A stretch of 64,000 nucleotides of DNA from positions 1 to 64,000 of the forward strand of contig NZ_BJXB01000013.1 in assembly GCF_007990775.1 (NCBI RefSeq), given 5' to 3'. The translations under genes were made by a program, and so were the position numbers. Below the pieces are notes generated by a model. That model made no database searches and had not been told where the DNA came from. It saw only the letters and a program-made list of their open reading frames with translations. Source of the stretch: Deinococcus cellulosilyticus NBRC 106333 = KACC 11606. GTDB lineage: Bacteria; Deinococcota; Deinococci; Deinococcales; Deinococcaceae. Every line of letters begins with the position of its first letter. Positions within the stretch are counted from its first letter, which is position 1. Shown piece after piece: positions 6,894-15,206 of this stretch.

Positions 6894-8001
6894 GCTGCCA
6901 AGTGCCGTGACCCGCCTGTGGTTTCTGGGTGCAGTGGCTGCAGGCGTTCTGGGCACGGTCTTTCTGGACGAGGAGAGGAGAAACAGCATTCTGGGAGACC
7001 TCTCCCACAGTCCTGTTCTGCTGCTCTCGCTTCTGGTGGTGCAGTTCGGGGTGTGGGTTGGGCATGTGGGCAGGCCAGTGCTTCCTGTGTTGGTGTTCGC
7101 AGCTGGAGTGATCCTGACCAATTTTGTGCTGGTCCTGATCGGCAGGGATGCCCTCTCCCCTGCCCTGATGGCGGTGATGATGCTGTGGGTGGCCCTGGTG
7201 GGGACCCGCAGACAGGTGATTGGTGCTGGGCTGTTCTCGCTCTTCAGTTTTGTGCTGGTGATGTTCATTTATGGGGAGTTTGCTGATGCCCTTTCACGGA
7301 TTCTGGGCGTGGTGGCAGGGGGTCTGGTGGGCGAGTTGCTGAGGGAGCGCAATCAGGCTGTCGCGCAATTGATGGCGGCACAGGAGCAATTGAAATTGCA
7401 GGCAGAACAACAGGAAAGGCAGCGGATTGCCCGGGAGGTGCACGATGTGGTGGGCCACACCCTCACCACCACCCTGCTGCACATCGGGGGGGCAAGAATG
7501 CATCTTGAAAAGAACCCTGAAAAGGCACGCACGGCCCTCCTGCAGGCAGAGGCCCTGGGCAGAGAGAGCATGATGGAACTCCGCAGAACCGTGGGATTGC
7601 TTGGAGAAACCGGACAGGCTCCCCTCCCCCGACTGTCCGACCTGCCGCAACTGGTGGAAAGCTTCAGGCAGGCAGGGCTGCAGTTGGACTGGCAGGCTGA
7701 TGTGTTGCCAGAGTTGCCCGCAGCAGCAGAACTGGACCTGTATCGGATGGTGCAGGAGGCCCTCACCAATGCCAGCAAGCATGGGGATGGAACGGTCTGT
7801 GTACAGCTCACCCTTGAGAACCAGCAGATTCAATTGCTGGTCAGCAATCCTGTCAGAAAAGACCACTTGCAAGGCACAGGTTTTGGTCTGAAAGGGATGC
7901 AGGAGCGTGCCCACCAGAGACATGGCAGCCTCAGCTTTGGGGTTCATCAGGGCCTGTGGGTCCTGAAGATCGATCTTCCTGTAGAGGGTGCAAGAGGATG
8001 A
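6883..8001 (+). CDS. Sensor histidine kinase, NarL/DesK type
   Basis: This 372-residue kinase has an N-terminal block of about five membrane helices (residues 10-130), a coiled linker, a HisKA_3 domain with the phospho-acceptor H187 (REVHDVVGHTLTTTLLHIGG), and an ATPase domain with N box EALTNASKHGDG and G box GTGFGLKGMQERA. There is no large periplasmic domain, so the signal is probably sensed in the membrane. The start overlaps the acyltransferase gene and the end overlaps the response regulator (ATGA), so the three genes form one operon. Confidence 0.88.
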   Translation: MRPELPSAVTRLWFLGAVAAGVLGTVFLDEERRNSILGDLSHSPVLLLSLLVVQFGVWVGHVGRPVLPVLVFAAGVILTNFVLVLIGRDALSPALMAVMMLWVALVGTRRQVIGAGLFSLFSFVLVMFIYGEFADALSRILGVVAGGLVGELLRERNQAVAQLMAAQEQLKLQAEQQERQRIAREVHDVVGHTLTTTLLHIGGARMHLEKNPEKARTALLQAEALGRESMMELRRTVGLLGETGQAPLPRLSDLPQLVESFRQAGLQLDWQADVLPELPAAAELDLYRMVQEALTNASKHGDGTVCVQLTLENQQIQLLVSNPVRKDHLQGTGFGLKGMQERAHQRHGSLSFGVHQGLWVLKIDLPVEGARG

Positions 8002-8651
8002 TTCGTTTGCTGCTGGTGGATGATCAGGCCCTGGTGCGGGCAGGGTTGCGCCTGATTCTGGATGAGGATGTGGACTGTCAGATTGTCGGGGAGTGCAGCG
8101 ATGGCTCGGAGGTGATGGCCCTGGCAGAACGCACCCAGCCTCAGGTGGTGGTGATGGATGTGCGGATGAAGCAGGTTGGGGGCATTGAAGCCCTGAAGCA
8201 GCTGAGGGCTTCTGGACACCCGGCCCATGTGCTGATGCTGACCACCTTTGATGAGGACGCTGCCTTGCTTGGTGCCTTGCAGCATGGGGCCAGAGGGTTC
8301 ATCTTCAAGGATGCTGCACCTGAGGATTTGCTGCGGGCCATCCAGACGGTCGCCTCGGGAGGCATGTGGCTTGATCCTGCGGTGAGCCAGAGGGTTCTTT
8401 CCACCTTCCAGGGGTTGCATCAGAAGGCCCCACTGCCTGAGGACCTGACCGAGCGTGAGATTGAGGTTCTGAAGCATATAGGATCTGGAAAAAACAATCT
8501 GGAGATTGCAGATGTCCTGGCCATCAGCGAAGCCACCGTGAAAACGCACGTTACGCGCATTTTCCAGAAACTGGGTGTCCGGGACAGGGCTGAAGCAGTG
8601 GTGTATGCGTTCAATTCAGGACTGGTCAGGCCATCGGGAAAGACCTCCTGA
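7998..8651 (+). CDS. LuxR/NarL-family response regulator
   Basis: This 217-residue regulator has a receiver domain with the acidic pair DD near residue 9, phospho-acceptor D54 (VVVMDVRM) and K near 104, then a LuxR-type HTH from about residue 150 (LTEREIEVLKHIGSGKNNLEIADVLAISEATVKTH). The ATG overlaps the kinase stop codon and follows AAGAGG. It is the cognate partner of the upstream kinase. Its targets may include the acyltransferase gene in the same operon. Confidence 0.92.
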   Translation: MIRLLLVDDQALVRAGLRLILDEDVDCQIVGECSDGSEVMALAERTQPQVVVMDVRMKQVGGIEALKQLRASGHPAHVLMLTTFDEDAALLGALQHGARGFIFKDAAPEDLLRAIQTVASGGMWLDPAVSQRVLSTFQGLHQKAPLPEDLTEREIEVLKHIGSGKNNLEIADVLAISEATVKTHVTRIFQKLGVRDRAEAVVYAFNSGLVRPSGKTS

Positions 8652-8657
8652 AAAAAT

Positions 8658-8683
8658 CACCCCCCTGAGGTTTTCAGGGGGTG
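8658..8683. terminator. Bidirectional terminator hairpin
   Basis: A stem formed by CACCCCCCTGA and TTCAGGGGGTG (one bulge) has a T-run on the minus-strand side. It lies 6 nt after the response regulator. The next 170 nt up to 8854 are AT-rich with no recognisable signal. Confidence 0.6.
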
Positions 8684-8854
8684 GGAATTGGAAATAAAAC
8701 AAGAAGCATGTTTCATGAAGATAAAGCACTCAAATGCAAATTTTGCGTGACTCACCTTTAAACACCAGCAAAAAACAACTCAAAACCCTTCCAGATTCAT
8801 CTGCCATCAAAATTCAAACTCAATCAGAATCGGTTTAAAATTTGAAACAGGGTC

Positions 8855-9277
8855 TTATTGGAAGACGGGCATGGGCTTGGCCTGCACCAGATTGATGGAG
8901 CTTCCCGTCAGGTCACGGAATTCCAGGTCGCGGCCCCAGGGAAGGTCCCTGACTTCTGGGGTGTCCAGTTGCACACCGGCATCTTTCAGGCGGACCAGTG
9001 CAGCGTCGATGTCTTCGGTGGCAAAAACCAGCTGGGGTTGATGGTCCAGCATGCCTTCTGCCTGGGCAAGCTGGGTTTCATCTTTCAGCCAGACGCGGGG
9101 TTCGAAAAGCACCAGTTCCACGCCGGTCTGACCGGGGGCCTGAACGGTGAGCCAGCGCATTCCTGGCCCGACTTCCATGTCTGCGCACTTCTGGAAGCCC
9201 AGCACTTCGGTGTAGAACCTGAGGGCAGCTTCTGCGTCCTGCACGTAACGGGTGATGTGACTGATGCCTGTGATCAT
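8855..9277 (-). CDS. VOC-family protein (glyoxalase/dioxygenase fold)
   Basis: This 140-residue protein has the paired beta-alpha-beta-beta-beta modules of the vicinal oxygen chelate fold: ITGISHITRYVQDAEAALRFYTEVLGF at the start with metal-ligand H7, then VELVLFEP and a C-terminal DLEFRDLTGSSINLVQ. Substrate cannot be told; the family includes glyoxalase I, ring-cleavage dioxygenases and antibiotic-binding proteins. Its start overlaps the stop of the upstream gene by 4 nt, so the two are coupled. Confidence 0.85.
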   Translation of the reverse strand: MITGISHITRYVQDAEAALRFYTEVLGFQKCADMEVGPGMRWLTVQAPGQTGVELVLFEPRVWLKDETQLAQAEGMLDHQPQLVFATEDIDAALVRLKDAGVQLDTPEVRDLPWGRDLEFRDLTGSSINLVQAKPMPVFQ

Positions 9278-9801
9278 GATTCCTCCTGATGGGGTTGGGG
9301 AAGGATGTGAAAGGGTAGAGAGATGTCGAAATCAAAATGGGTGTAGGGGGGCAGCACACTCTGGCGCAAGAAGTCGAAGCGCTCCAATCCATAAGCCTCT
9401 GGGAGCCGTGGAAGCTGTTCTTTTCTGAACCACTGGTGCAGCACCTGATAGGTGGTTGCGATGCTTTCCGGGCCGCCCTGGGCTGCTCCTGTGATGTATT
9501 CGGCAGCAGGGATCTGGACGGAGACCATGCCTTCGGGAACGCTGGCAAGATGGAGCACAGCCAGACCAACCACATAATGGTGCAAAGCGTCTTCACCTGC
9601 CAGATGGTCTTTTTCCCGAAAGGCACCATAATAAATGCCGGTTTCTGCAGGGTACTGGATTTCCATTTCTCTTCGAATCAGGGTCTCCCAGGCCTCTGGA
9701 ACGGCTTTTCCAAGATCCTGTGGAGGTGCGACAATCTCAAGCCCGACAATGGTCAAAGACGGCAGGGACTCCTTGCGGAGCTGCTGGGCAACTTCAATCA
9801 T
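9274..9801 (-). CDS. GyrI-like small-molecule-binding domain protein
   Basis: This 175-residue protein resembles the AraC effector-binding or GyrI-like (SOUL/GyrI) domain. It has an N-terminal strand (LPSLTIVGLEIVAPPQD), a central GIYYGAFREKDHL and ASVPEGMVSVQIPAAEYI, and a final strand FDFDISLP. The ATG at 9801 follows AAAGGACAG; an upstream in-frame extension lacks a signal. No DNA-binding domain is present, so it is a stand-alone ligand-binding or sequestering protein. It is coupled to the VOC gene, and both folds bind small molecules. Confidence 0.65.
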   Translation of the reverse strand: MIEVAQQLRKESLPSLTIVGLEIVAPPQDLGKAVPEAWETLIRREMEIQYPAETGIYYGAFREKDHLAGEDALHHYVVGLAVLHLASVPEGMVSVQIPAAEYITGAAQGGPESIATTYQVLHQWFRKEQLPRLPEAYGLERFDFLRQSVLPPYTHFDFDISLPFHILPQPHQEES

Positions 9802-9909
9802 TCTGTCCTTTCTGAAACAGCTGGGGAATCTATGCGAAATCCATCGACTACTTTTCAATTATAACATAATATGAGAGGAGCGTAAAGACCATGATGCATT
9901 CTGACCTGA

Positions 9910-9941
9910 GAACAAAAAGAACCCGGGAAGATCCCGGGTTC
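9910..9941 (-). terminator. Terminator of the RelA/SpoT-small protein operon
   Basis: A 10 bp stem (GAACCCGGGA / TCCCGGGTTC, AGA loop) is followed on the minus strand by TCTTTTTGTT. Confidence 0.8.
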
Positions 9942-9955
9942 CAGGGCAAAATGCC

Positions 9956-10150
9956 TCAGGCAGTCAGCTGTCTGAACTCTGCCTCATCGATTTGCCGGAT
10001 CTCGTCTCCTCTGCCAAACAGAATGGCCGGGTAGAGCGTGCAGTCCGGGTAGAAACTGCGGGTCTTGGGGTTGAACACCAGCACCTTCAGGCTGCCCGAA
10101 GTGGTGGTTTCCAGTTTGACAGGGGTGTGTCCGTACAGGTAGTAGCGCAT
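9956..10150 (-). CDS. Small protein coupled to the RelA/SpoT-like gene (possible antitoxin)
   Basis: This 64-residue protein is mostly predicted beta strand (MRYYLYGHTPVKLETTTSG, LKVLVFNPKTRSFYPD) with a short acidic C-terminal helix. I do not recognise its family. Its ATG shares one base with the stop of the RelA/SpoT-type gene (TGATG), so it is almost surely translated by re-initiation. A terminator follows directly. Coupling of a small protein to a small alarmone synthetase recalls toxSAS modules, but the sequence does not resemble any antitoxin I know. Confidence 0.65.
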   Translation of the reverse strand: MRYYLYGHTPVKLETTTSGSLKVLVFNPKTRSFYPDCTLYPAILFGRGDEIRQIDEAEFRQLTA

Positions 10151-10836
10151 CAGAGGTGTTCTTCCCTGCTCAGGATGTCCTTCCAGAGCCAGGCATATAG
10201 ATTATCACTTGCGCGGGCCAGTTCTTCCAGAATGCGCTGCTGTACCGGAGAGAGTTCTTTGCTGCGAAACTCTGCGGTGATCTCGCGGGTGATCTCGTAA
10301 ATGCGGTGCTCATACTGGTCAAGCGCGTCCAGCTGCTCGTGTACGATCTTCACCTCACCAATGTGACGGGACTCAGGCTCCACCACCACCAGAAATTGCA
10401 GGTCACGGTAACCGGACTGGTGGGGCCGGATCACCCGGTCCGAAAAATGAACCACCTCGATGTACCTGGGGAGTTTCTCTGCGACCTCGTACATGCTCTG
10501 GATGCTCTTGCAGGTCAGTTTGCTGCCCAGGATGTCGTTGGGGACCCTGCGCTGGCCTGGAGGGTGGGATTTCATCTTCTCCAGAATGCGGCTCGGGCTT
10601 TTGATGCCCTGTGGGCGCATGGAAGTGCGGACCTTCAGGGTTTCGCTGATGTCCTCGATCTTGTGCCTGAAGGTGGAAGACAGGTCCCGTGCAGTGTAAT
10701 ACGCCTCGATCAGGTCCTCTGGCGACTGCCTGGGGGTTGGCCCTCTGCCATGCTTCCAGTAGAGTTCCCAGCTGGTTTCGAAATAATGGTGCAATCCTGC
10801 GGCGTCAGCCAGACTCTGGTACTCTGCCTTCTTCAT
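10150..10836 (-). CDS. RelA/SpoT-domain nucleotidyltransferase (small alarmone synthetase-like)
   Basis: This 228-residue protein carries the synthetase motifs in order: a basic ATP-binding segment (GIKSPSRILEKM near 95), the acidic VPNDILGSKLTC near 113, the base-stacking GYR motif (SGYRDLQFLV near 153), and the GEVKIVHEQLDALDQYEHRIYEI helix with the E-x-K-I strand. It has no hydrolase domain and no ACT/TGS regions, so it is a stand-alone synthetase. The usual H after GYR is replaced by Q. The start ATG follows an AT-rich stretch; a longer frame upstream runs into the DinB gene region and is rejected. It may make (p)ppGpp or pyrophosphorylate another nucleotide or tRNA. Confidence 0.75.
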   Translation of the reverse strand: MKKAEYQSLADAAGLHHYFETSWELYWKHGRGPTPRQSPEDLIEAYYTARDLSSTFRHKIEDISETLKVRTSMRPQGIKSPSRILEKMKSHPPGQRRVPNDILGSKLTCKSIQSMYEVAEKLPRYIEVVHFSDRVIRPHQSGYRDLQFLVVVEPESRHIGEVKIVHEQLDALDQYEHRIYEITREITAEFRSKELSPVQQRILEELARASDNLYAWLWKDILSREEHL

Positions 10837-10873
10837 CGTTAACAGTTTACCGAGTTTCCCTCCACCCCACAAA

Positions 10874-10905
10874 GAAAAAGGCCCCCGAAGGAGCCTCCTG
10901 ATGAA
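10874..10905 (-). terminator. Terminator after the DinB-family gene
   Basis: On the minus strand GGCTCC-TTCG-GGGGCC forms a tetraloop hairpin followed by TTTTTC. Confidence 0.75.
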
Positions 10906-10910
10906 AATCT

Positions 10911-11432
10911 TTACGGATGGTCTGCTGTGGGGCCATAAGACTGGGGCACGGGAACACCCAGCAGCCTGAGGTAGACCCCCAGTTGTGCCCTGTGGTGCAC
11001 CATGTGGCTGATGATGCCCGTTCGGAGCACCTGCCATCTGGGATGATGCAGGAACACCTGATCGCCAGACTTCATGGTCCAGACAAAGTTGAGATGCTCA
11101 TCAGAACTCTGTTTCAGGGTCTCTTTGAATTCAGCAAGGGAACGGTCAAAGAGTTCCAGCAGTTCCTCTCTGGTGGTGAGGGGTTTTGGGGGCTCGCCTT
11201 GCTCCTGAAAATCGATCACATCCAGCTTCAGGGTCTCCAGGCCCCAGGTGGGAAACCCTGCCAGGTGGTTGGCAAGGTGAAGCAGACTGAAGCTCTTCTC
11301 GTGGGGTTTGAAGTCTGCCTGCTCCATGGGGATGAGCTCCAGAAATTTGCGGGTGGTGGCAAATTCCTGATCCAGATCGGAGAACAGCAGTTCGCTCAGG
11401 GGCTGGGTGCGGGTTTCTGTGGCAATGGTCAT
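10911..11432 (-). CDS. DinB-family protein (first)
   Basis: This 173-residue protein is a four-helix-bundle DinB/YfiT-like protein. It keeps the metal-site histidines: one in LLHLANHLAG near residue 50 and a pair in GIISHMVHHRAQLGVYLRLLG near 145. Families of this fold include damage-inducible proteins and bacillithiol or mycothiol transferases. They are expanded in Deinococcus. It lies 58 nt after a second DinB gene and probably belongs to its operon. Confidence 0.82.
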   Translation of the reverse strand: MTIATETRTQPLSELLFSDLDQEFATTRKFLELIPMEQADFKPHEKSFSLLHLANHLAGFPTWGLETLKLDVIDFQEQGEPPKPLTTREELLELFDRSLAEFKETLKQSSDEHLNFVWTMKSGDQVFLHHPRWQVLRTGIISHMVHHRAQLGVYLRLLGVPVPQSYGPTADHP

Positions 11433-11490
11433 GGGAACCTCCTTGAATAAAAGGTGGGCGAAATGGGAAAAGGGTTTTAAAGGGGGGATT

Positions 11491-11997
11491 TTACCAGGTG
11501 TAAGGCCCGGCAGGTGGAGGCCAGAGCTTCAGGGCCTGGCGGATGGTCACGACCTGCCCAAGGTGGTGTGCGGTATGGACGGCCAGATCTGCGAGAGCAG
11601 ACCCAACAGAGTGCTTCTCCCAGCCGTAGTGGGGTGTGGTGAAGAGGGGACGGTCCAGTTCCTGCTGGGTGAAGGTCTGGTGAGCACCCATGACCTCAAG
11701 AAAGTCTGCCCGGAGCTGTTCCCAGCCGACAGCATCGACCTCTGGCCATCCCACTGCTGCATGTGGGGTGGGAATCGGGGTGCCCCCACGGGCAATGTTC
11801 ACCACCCAGTTCAGCCAGAAGTGGGTGTGGGCCACCACTTCTGCAACGGAGTGCGGCAGGCCTTCAGGGCGTGTGCTGGCCTGCTCAGGGGTGAGGCCTT
11901 CCAGGAGGGCAGCAGGATTCATGAACGAACCCGAGTGGAAAAGATGGTGGAGAATGTCTTTTGCAGGAGATGCAGTGTAATCCAGTTGCTGTGTCAT
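11491..11997 (-). CDS. DinB-family protein (second)
   Basis: This 168-residue protein has the DinB-like layout with VAEVVAHTHFWLNWVV near residue 50 and a C-terminal LAVHTAHHLGQVVTIRQAL that holds the H-x2-H pair. It is a distant paralogue of the downstream gene rather than a recent duplicate. It starts 42 nt after the WYL regulator on the same strand, so control by or together with that regulator is likely. Confidence 0.8.
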   Translation of the reverse strand: MTQQLDYTASPAKDILHHLFHSGSFMNPAALLEGLTPEQASTRPEGLPHSVAEVVAHTHFWLNWVVNIARGGTPIPTPHAAVGWPEVDAVGWEQLRADFLEVMGAHQTFTQQELDRPLFTTPHYGWEKHSVGSALADLAVHTAHHLGQVVTIRQALKLWPPPAGPYTW

Positions 11998-12039
11998 GCG
12001 TTTTCCTCTCTGGATTCACTGTACCTGCAGGGTGTGACA

Positions 12040-12993
12040 TCAGGATGTCAACTTTTGGTACCGCTCATAAACCCTCAGGGCTTTTTGGCAAATAACATCA
12101 CGCAGATGGGGCGGGGAAAGAATCTCCACCTGATCTCCAAGCTGCAGCAGGAGCCCGTAAAGCCATTCATCTTCGGGAGCGGAGAACTCAAAAATGGCCC
12201 GGCCCTCCTCCCGGTGCTTCAGGGCATTCACCCCAAACCATTCGGTGATTCTGGGAATGCCTTCCCGGTCCACAGCGAACCTGATCTGAATGGGAGGGGT
12301 GCGCCTGAACCAGTTCTCCTGAATGTTCAGCATCTCCTGCGGGACGGCTCTGGGTTCAAAGCATTCTGAAAGCTCCTGCAATTGACCGATCCGGCTGAAC
12401 CGGAATTGCCTGAAGTCCTGCCTGCTGCAGCAGAATCCCAGCAGATACCAGTAGCCTGTTTTCAGAATCAGGGAGTATGGCTCCACCGTGCGCTCCTCGG
12501 GCTGCTCGCTGGTGGGCTTGTGATACTGGAACTTCACCTTCTGTCTCTTGCGAATGGCCTGAAGCAGCAGGTTGTGCTTCTCCAGGTCCACGCTCGTGGA
12601 ACTCCAGGAGGTGTGGTCAATCACGATCTCCTGCATTCCTGCAGGCTGACCTTCAGGATGGTTCTTGCGCAAAAGCAGTTGAAGTTTCTCGTAGATCTGG
12701 ACCTGCTCCATCCCCATGGGAAGTTGTACAAAACTGTTCATCAGGCGCATCAGGTTCAGCACCTCACTCTGCGAGAGGATGGTGCGGTCCAGAGCGTACC
12801 CTTCCATCACCCCAATTCCGCCACTCTTGCCAGGGAAGAGCACCACGGGAATTCCGGCTTCTTCAAGCACAGCAATGTCCCGATAAATGGTTCTTTTGGA
12901 CACCTGAAAGCGTTCAGCGAGCTCTGCAGCGGTGATTCTTTCTGTTCCCATCAGTAAGGTGAGCATGCCCAGCAGTCGGGTTAACCGGTCCAT
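12040..12993 (-). CDS. HTH-WYL transcriptional regulator
   Basis: This 317-residue regulator has an N-terminal HTH_11 domain (RITAAELAERFQVSKRTIYRDIAVLEEAG) and a central WYL domain with the signature WYLLGFC and nearby RQFRFSRI, followed by a C-terminal extension (WLYGLLLQLGDQVEILSP). WYL proteins often sense nucleic acid or nucleotide ligands. The start chosen gives the usual MDRLTRLLGML beginning. It heads a likely operon with two DinB genes, which suggests a stress or damage response. Confidence 0.85.
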   Translation of the reverse strand: MDRLTRLLGMLTLLMGTERITAAELAERFQVSKRTIYRDIAVLEEAGIPVVLFPGKSGGIGVMEGYALDRTILSQSEVLNLMRLMNSFVQLPMGMEQVQIYEKLQLLLRKNHPEGQPAGMQEIVIDHTSWSSTSVDLEKHNLLLQAIRKRQKVKFQYHKPTSEQPEERTVEPYSLILKTGYWYLLGFCCSRQDFRQFRFSRIGQLQELSECFEPRAVPQEMLNIQENWFRRTPPIQIRFAVDREGIPRITEWFGVNALKHREEGRAIFEFSAPEDEWLYGLLLQLGDQVEILSPPHLRDVICQKALRVYERYQKLTS

Positions 12994-13002
12994 ACCCAGC
13001 AT

Positions 13003-13328
13003 TATGCAGGGCAGGGGGCTGAAAAGGGAGCAGGCAACATTTACAGTCCAGGGTCAGCAGGTCTGCAGTGAAACAACTGAACCCAATCTGTACGAAATGT
13101 CATATTTCATTTGAGGTAAACAATTATCCTAAAGCAGACATGATTTCAATGCATGACCGATTTTCATGTTTCTTTGTAAGCTGACTGAATTTTGAAAGGC
13201 AGATAAATCTGTTTTTAATTTTTACGTTCAATCCACACTTTGCTTTTGCTATCATCAGGCTTGTTCTGACGGAACAGCCAGTGCACATCAACACAAACTT
13301 CATTGCTGCTGGCTTGAATGGGGGAACC
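13003..13328. other. AT-rich divergent intergenic region
   Basis: This 326 nt region lies between the WYL regulator and the LysM glycosidase gene and must contain both promoters. I see an AT-rich core around 13090-13250 and TATCAT near 13250, but no clear operator or RNA structure. Confidence 0.4.
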
Positions 13329-14246
13329 ATGCGTCAACCTCTTCGGCATGTTCTGTGGTCCGTTTTTCTCCTGGGTTGCCTGAGCCCTGCAATGGCGGCC
13401 AGCACCTACACCGTCAAGCGAGGAGACACCCTGTGGAGCATCTCCCAGAAACACAAAATCACGGTTGACCGCCTGAAGGCCATCAACCATCTGAAAAGCA
13501 ACACCATTTACTCAGGCCAGAAACTGAAGGTCAGTGGAAAACCTGTGCAGAAAGTTGTTGTTCCCAGAAACCCACCCCTGCCTTTTGCGGTGGCGATGTC
13601 CAGCAAAAAGGTTCTGGGTGTGCCTGTTTACGCCATCCATGTGAATCTGGCCCATCCCAGGGTCAAGATCAGTCCCCTGCTGCCCACTGCAGGTCTGGGG
13701 CATGGAGGGGCCCGATTGCGTTATCTGGCCCAGCAACCCGAACTGGTGGCGGCCATCAACGGCGGTTATTTTCACCCACAGTCTTACATTCCTGCGGGAG
13801 ACCTGGTGTTTCAGGGCCGCCAGCTGGCCTCTGGACGCATTCAGACAGCACTGTCGCTCACCGCTGACAACAAGGCCCGCATCCATGACCGGATTGGCTC
13901 CTGGAAAGGCTACGAAACGGTGATTGCCACCGGGCCTCACGTGGTCCGCAGTGGGCGTCTGGTGATCCAGCCCAGGGTGGAGGGCTACCGTGACCCTGCC
14001 GTGTGGGGAAGGGCCAAGAGAAGTGCTGTGGGCCTTGTCAACAACGAGTACCTGATCTTCATCACCAGTCCTCAGGCGCTCACCCTTGCAGAGGTCGGCA
14101 AGATCATGATGAAAATGAAGGCAAAGGATGTGATTCTGCTTGATGGGGGCTCAAGCGCAGGCATGATCTGGGAAAAAAGGCTGGTGGTGCAACCTGCCCG
14201 TGCCCTGTCTTTCGGCATTGGTGTGTTCCTGCGCAGAAAAGTCTGA
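13329..14246 (+). CDS. Secreted LysM and phosphodiester glycosidase (NAGPA) domain protein
   Basis: This 305-residue protein has a signal peptide (cleavage near PAMA-AS at residue 24), one LysM domain (STYTVKRGDTLWSISQKHKI, residues about 26-69) that should bind peptidoglycan, and a C-terminal NAGPA domain with the family motifs AINGGYFHP, RSAVGLVN and DVILLDGGSSAG. It is probably a cell-wall hydrolase that cleaves GlcNAc-phosphodiester linkages or a related glycan. It ends exactly one base before the convergent lipid kinase gene ends. Confidence 0.85.
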   Translation: MRQPLRHVLWSVFLLGCLSPAMAASTYTVKRGDTLWSISQKHKITVDRLKAINHLKSNTIYSGQKLKVSGKPVQKVVVPRNPPLPFAVAMSSKKVLGVPVYAIHVNLAHPRVKISPLLPTAGLGHGGARLRYLAQQPELVAAINGGYFHPQSYIPAGDLVFQGRQLASGRIQTALSLTADNKARIHDRIGSWKGYETVIATGPHVVRSGRLVIQPRVEGYRDPAVWGRAKRSAVGLVNNEYLIFITSPQALTLAEVGKIMMKMKAKDVILLDGGSSAGMIWEKRLVVQPARALSFGIGVFLRRKV

Positions 14247-15134
14247 TCAGCTGTAGTTTTTCAGGCGGCCCTGAAGCTGCAGAACGGCAGGCTGAATGCA
14301 AATCTGGCATTCGGTGCGGTCCTGCAGCATCTCGCCATCCAGGTGGCATACCTGGGGCCGTTCCCAGCGCACGGTGACCTCTCTGGCCCGTGCAATCATC
14401 ACATAAGGCAGGGCAGTGTGCTGGCCCATGACCACCAGAGGCAACACTGCAGCGAGGGTGCTTTTGCTGATCTCTTTGCCAATCACGATGTCCAGCAGGC
14501 CATCTGCGGGATGGGCCTGGGGGGCCACTTTGAACCCACCGCCATAACGGGTGGAGTTCATCACTGACACCAGAAAGGAAGGGCCAGCGTAGATTTCACG
14601 CCCATCTGCCACAATCTGCACCTGCAAATTCTGCAGTTGCTTCAGGGCCTTCCCTACCGCCCAGAGGTAGCGAGGCATCCCTGTCAGGTACGCGGGAGCA
14701 TCATAGCTGAGCTTCCCGGCCAGAGCGTCAAAGCCCATGCCCAGGCCGTTCACAAACAGGCCTTCTTCACCCATGACCCCCAGATCTACAGGGGTCACTG
14801 CTTCTGTCAGGCGGCGCAGGGCCTCATCAGGCTGGGTGCTCCATCCCAGACAGCTTGCAAAGTCATTGGCGCTGCCAAAAGGGACAATGCCCATCTGAAA
14901 ACCCTTTTGAACAGCAAATTTTGCAACAGACTGCACCGTGCCATCTCCGCCCACAGCCAGCAGGGTGTCGGTTAATGGGTCCCAGCCCTGCGCCACCTGA
15001 AACACCTCTGCAGGGTGTCGGGTCACATGCTGGGAGAAACGCATACCCCGCTGTTGCAAGGCAGCAAGCAGGCGGGGAAGCTTGTCTTCAAGGTGACCTC
15101 TGGAGGCATGGGGGTTGATGATCAGGCGGAGCAT
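14247..15134 (-). CDS. Diacylglycerol/lipid kinase family protein (YegS-like)
   Basis: This 295-residue protein has the DAGK catalytic motifs: LIINPHASRG at the start, VGGDGTVQSVAKF near 60, GIVPFGSANDFA near 82 and the C-terminal HLDGEMLQD. It would phosphorylate diacylglycerol or a related lipid at the membrane surface with ATP. The start at 15134 gives the usual family beginning; an ATG at 15146 would add four residues. Confidence 0.86.
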   Translation of the reverse strand: MLRLIINPHASRGHLEDKLPRLLAALQQRGMRFSQHVTRHPAEVFQVAQGWDPLTDTLLAVGGDGTVQSVAKFAVQKGFQMGIVPFGSANDFASCLGWSTQPDEALRRLTEAVTPVDLGVMGEEGLFVNGLGMGFDALAGKLSYDAPAYLTGMPRYLWAVGKALKQLQNLQVQIVADGREIYAGPSFLVSVMNSTRYGGGFKVAPQAHPADGLLDIVIGKEISKSTLAAVLPLVVMGQHTALPYVMIARAREVTVRWERPQVCHLDGEMLQDRTECQICIQPAVLQLQGRLKNYS

Positions 15135-15206
15135 AGAAACCAACATAGCACAGCAGGAAATCCCACCTTTGAAGTGCTGCGGTGCCGTGTTCTGCATTGC
15201 TCTGGC

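Noticed and set aside
5739..7268. 509-codon minus-strand frame opposite the acyltransferase and kinase genes
   Set aside because: It is rich in His, Pro and Gln with no domain, as expected for an antisense frame in GC-rich DNA.
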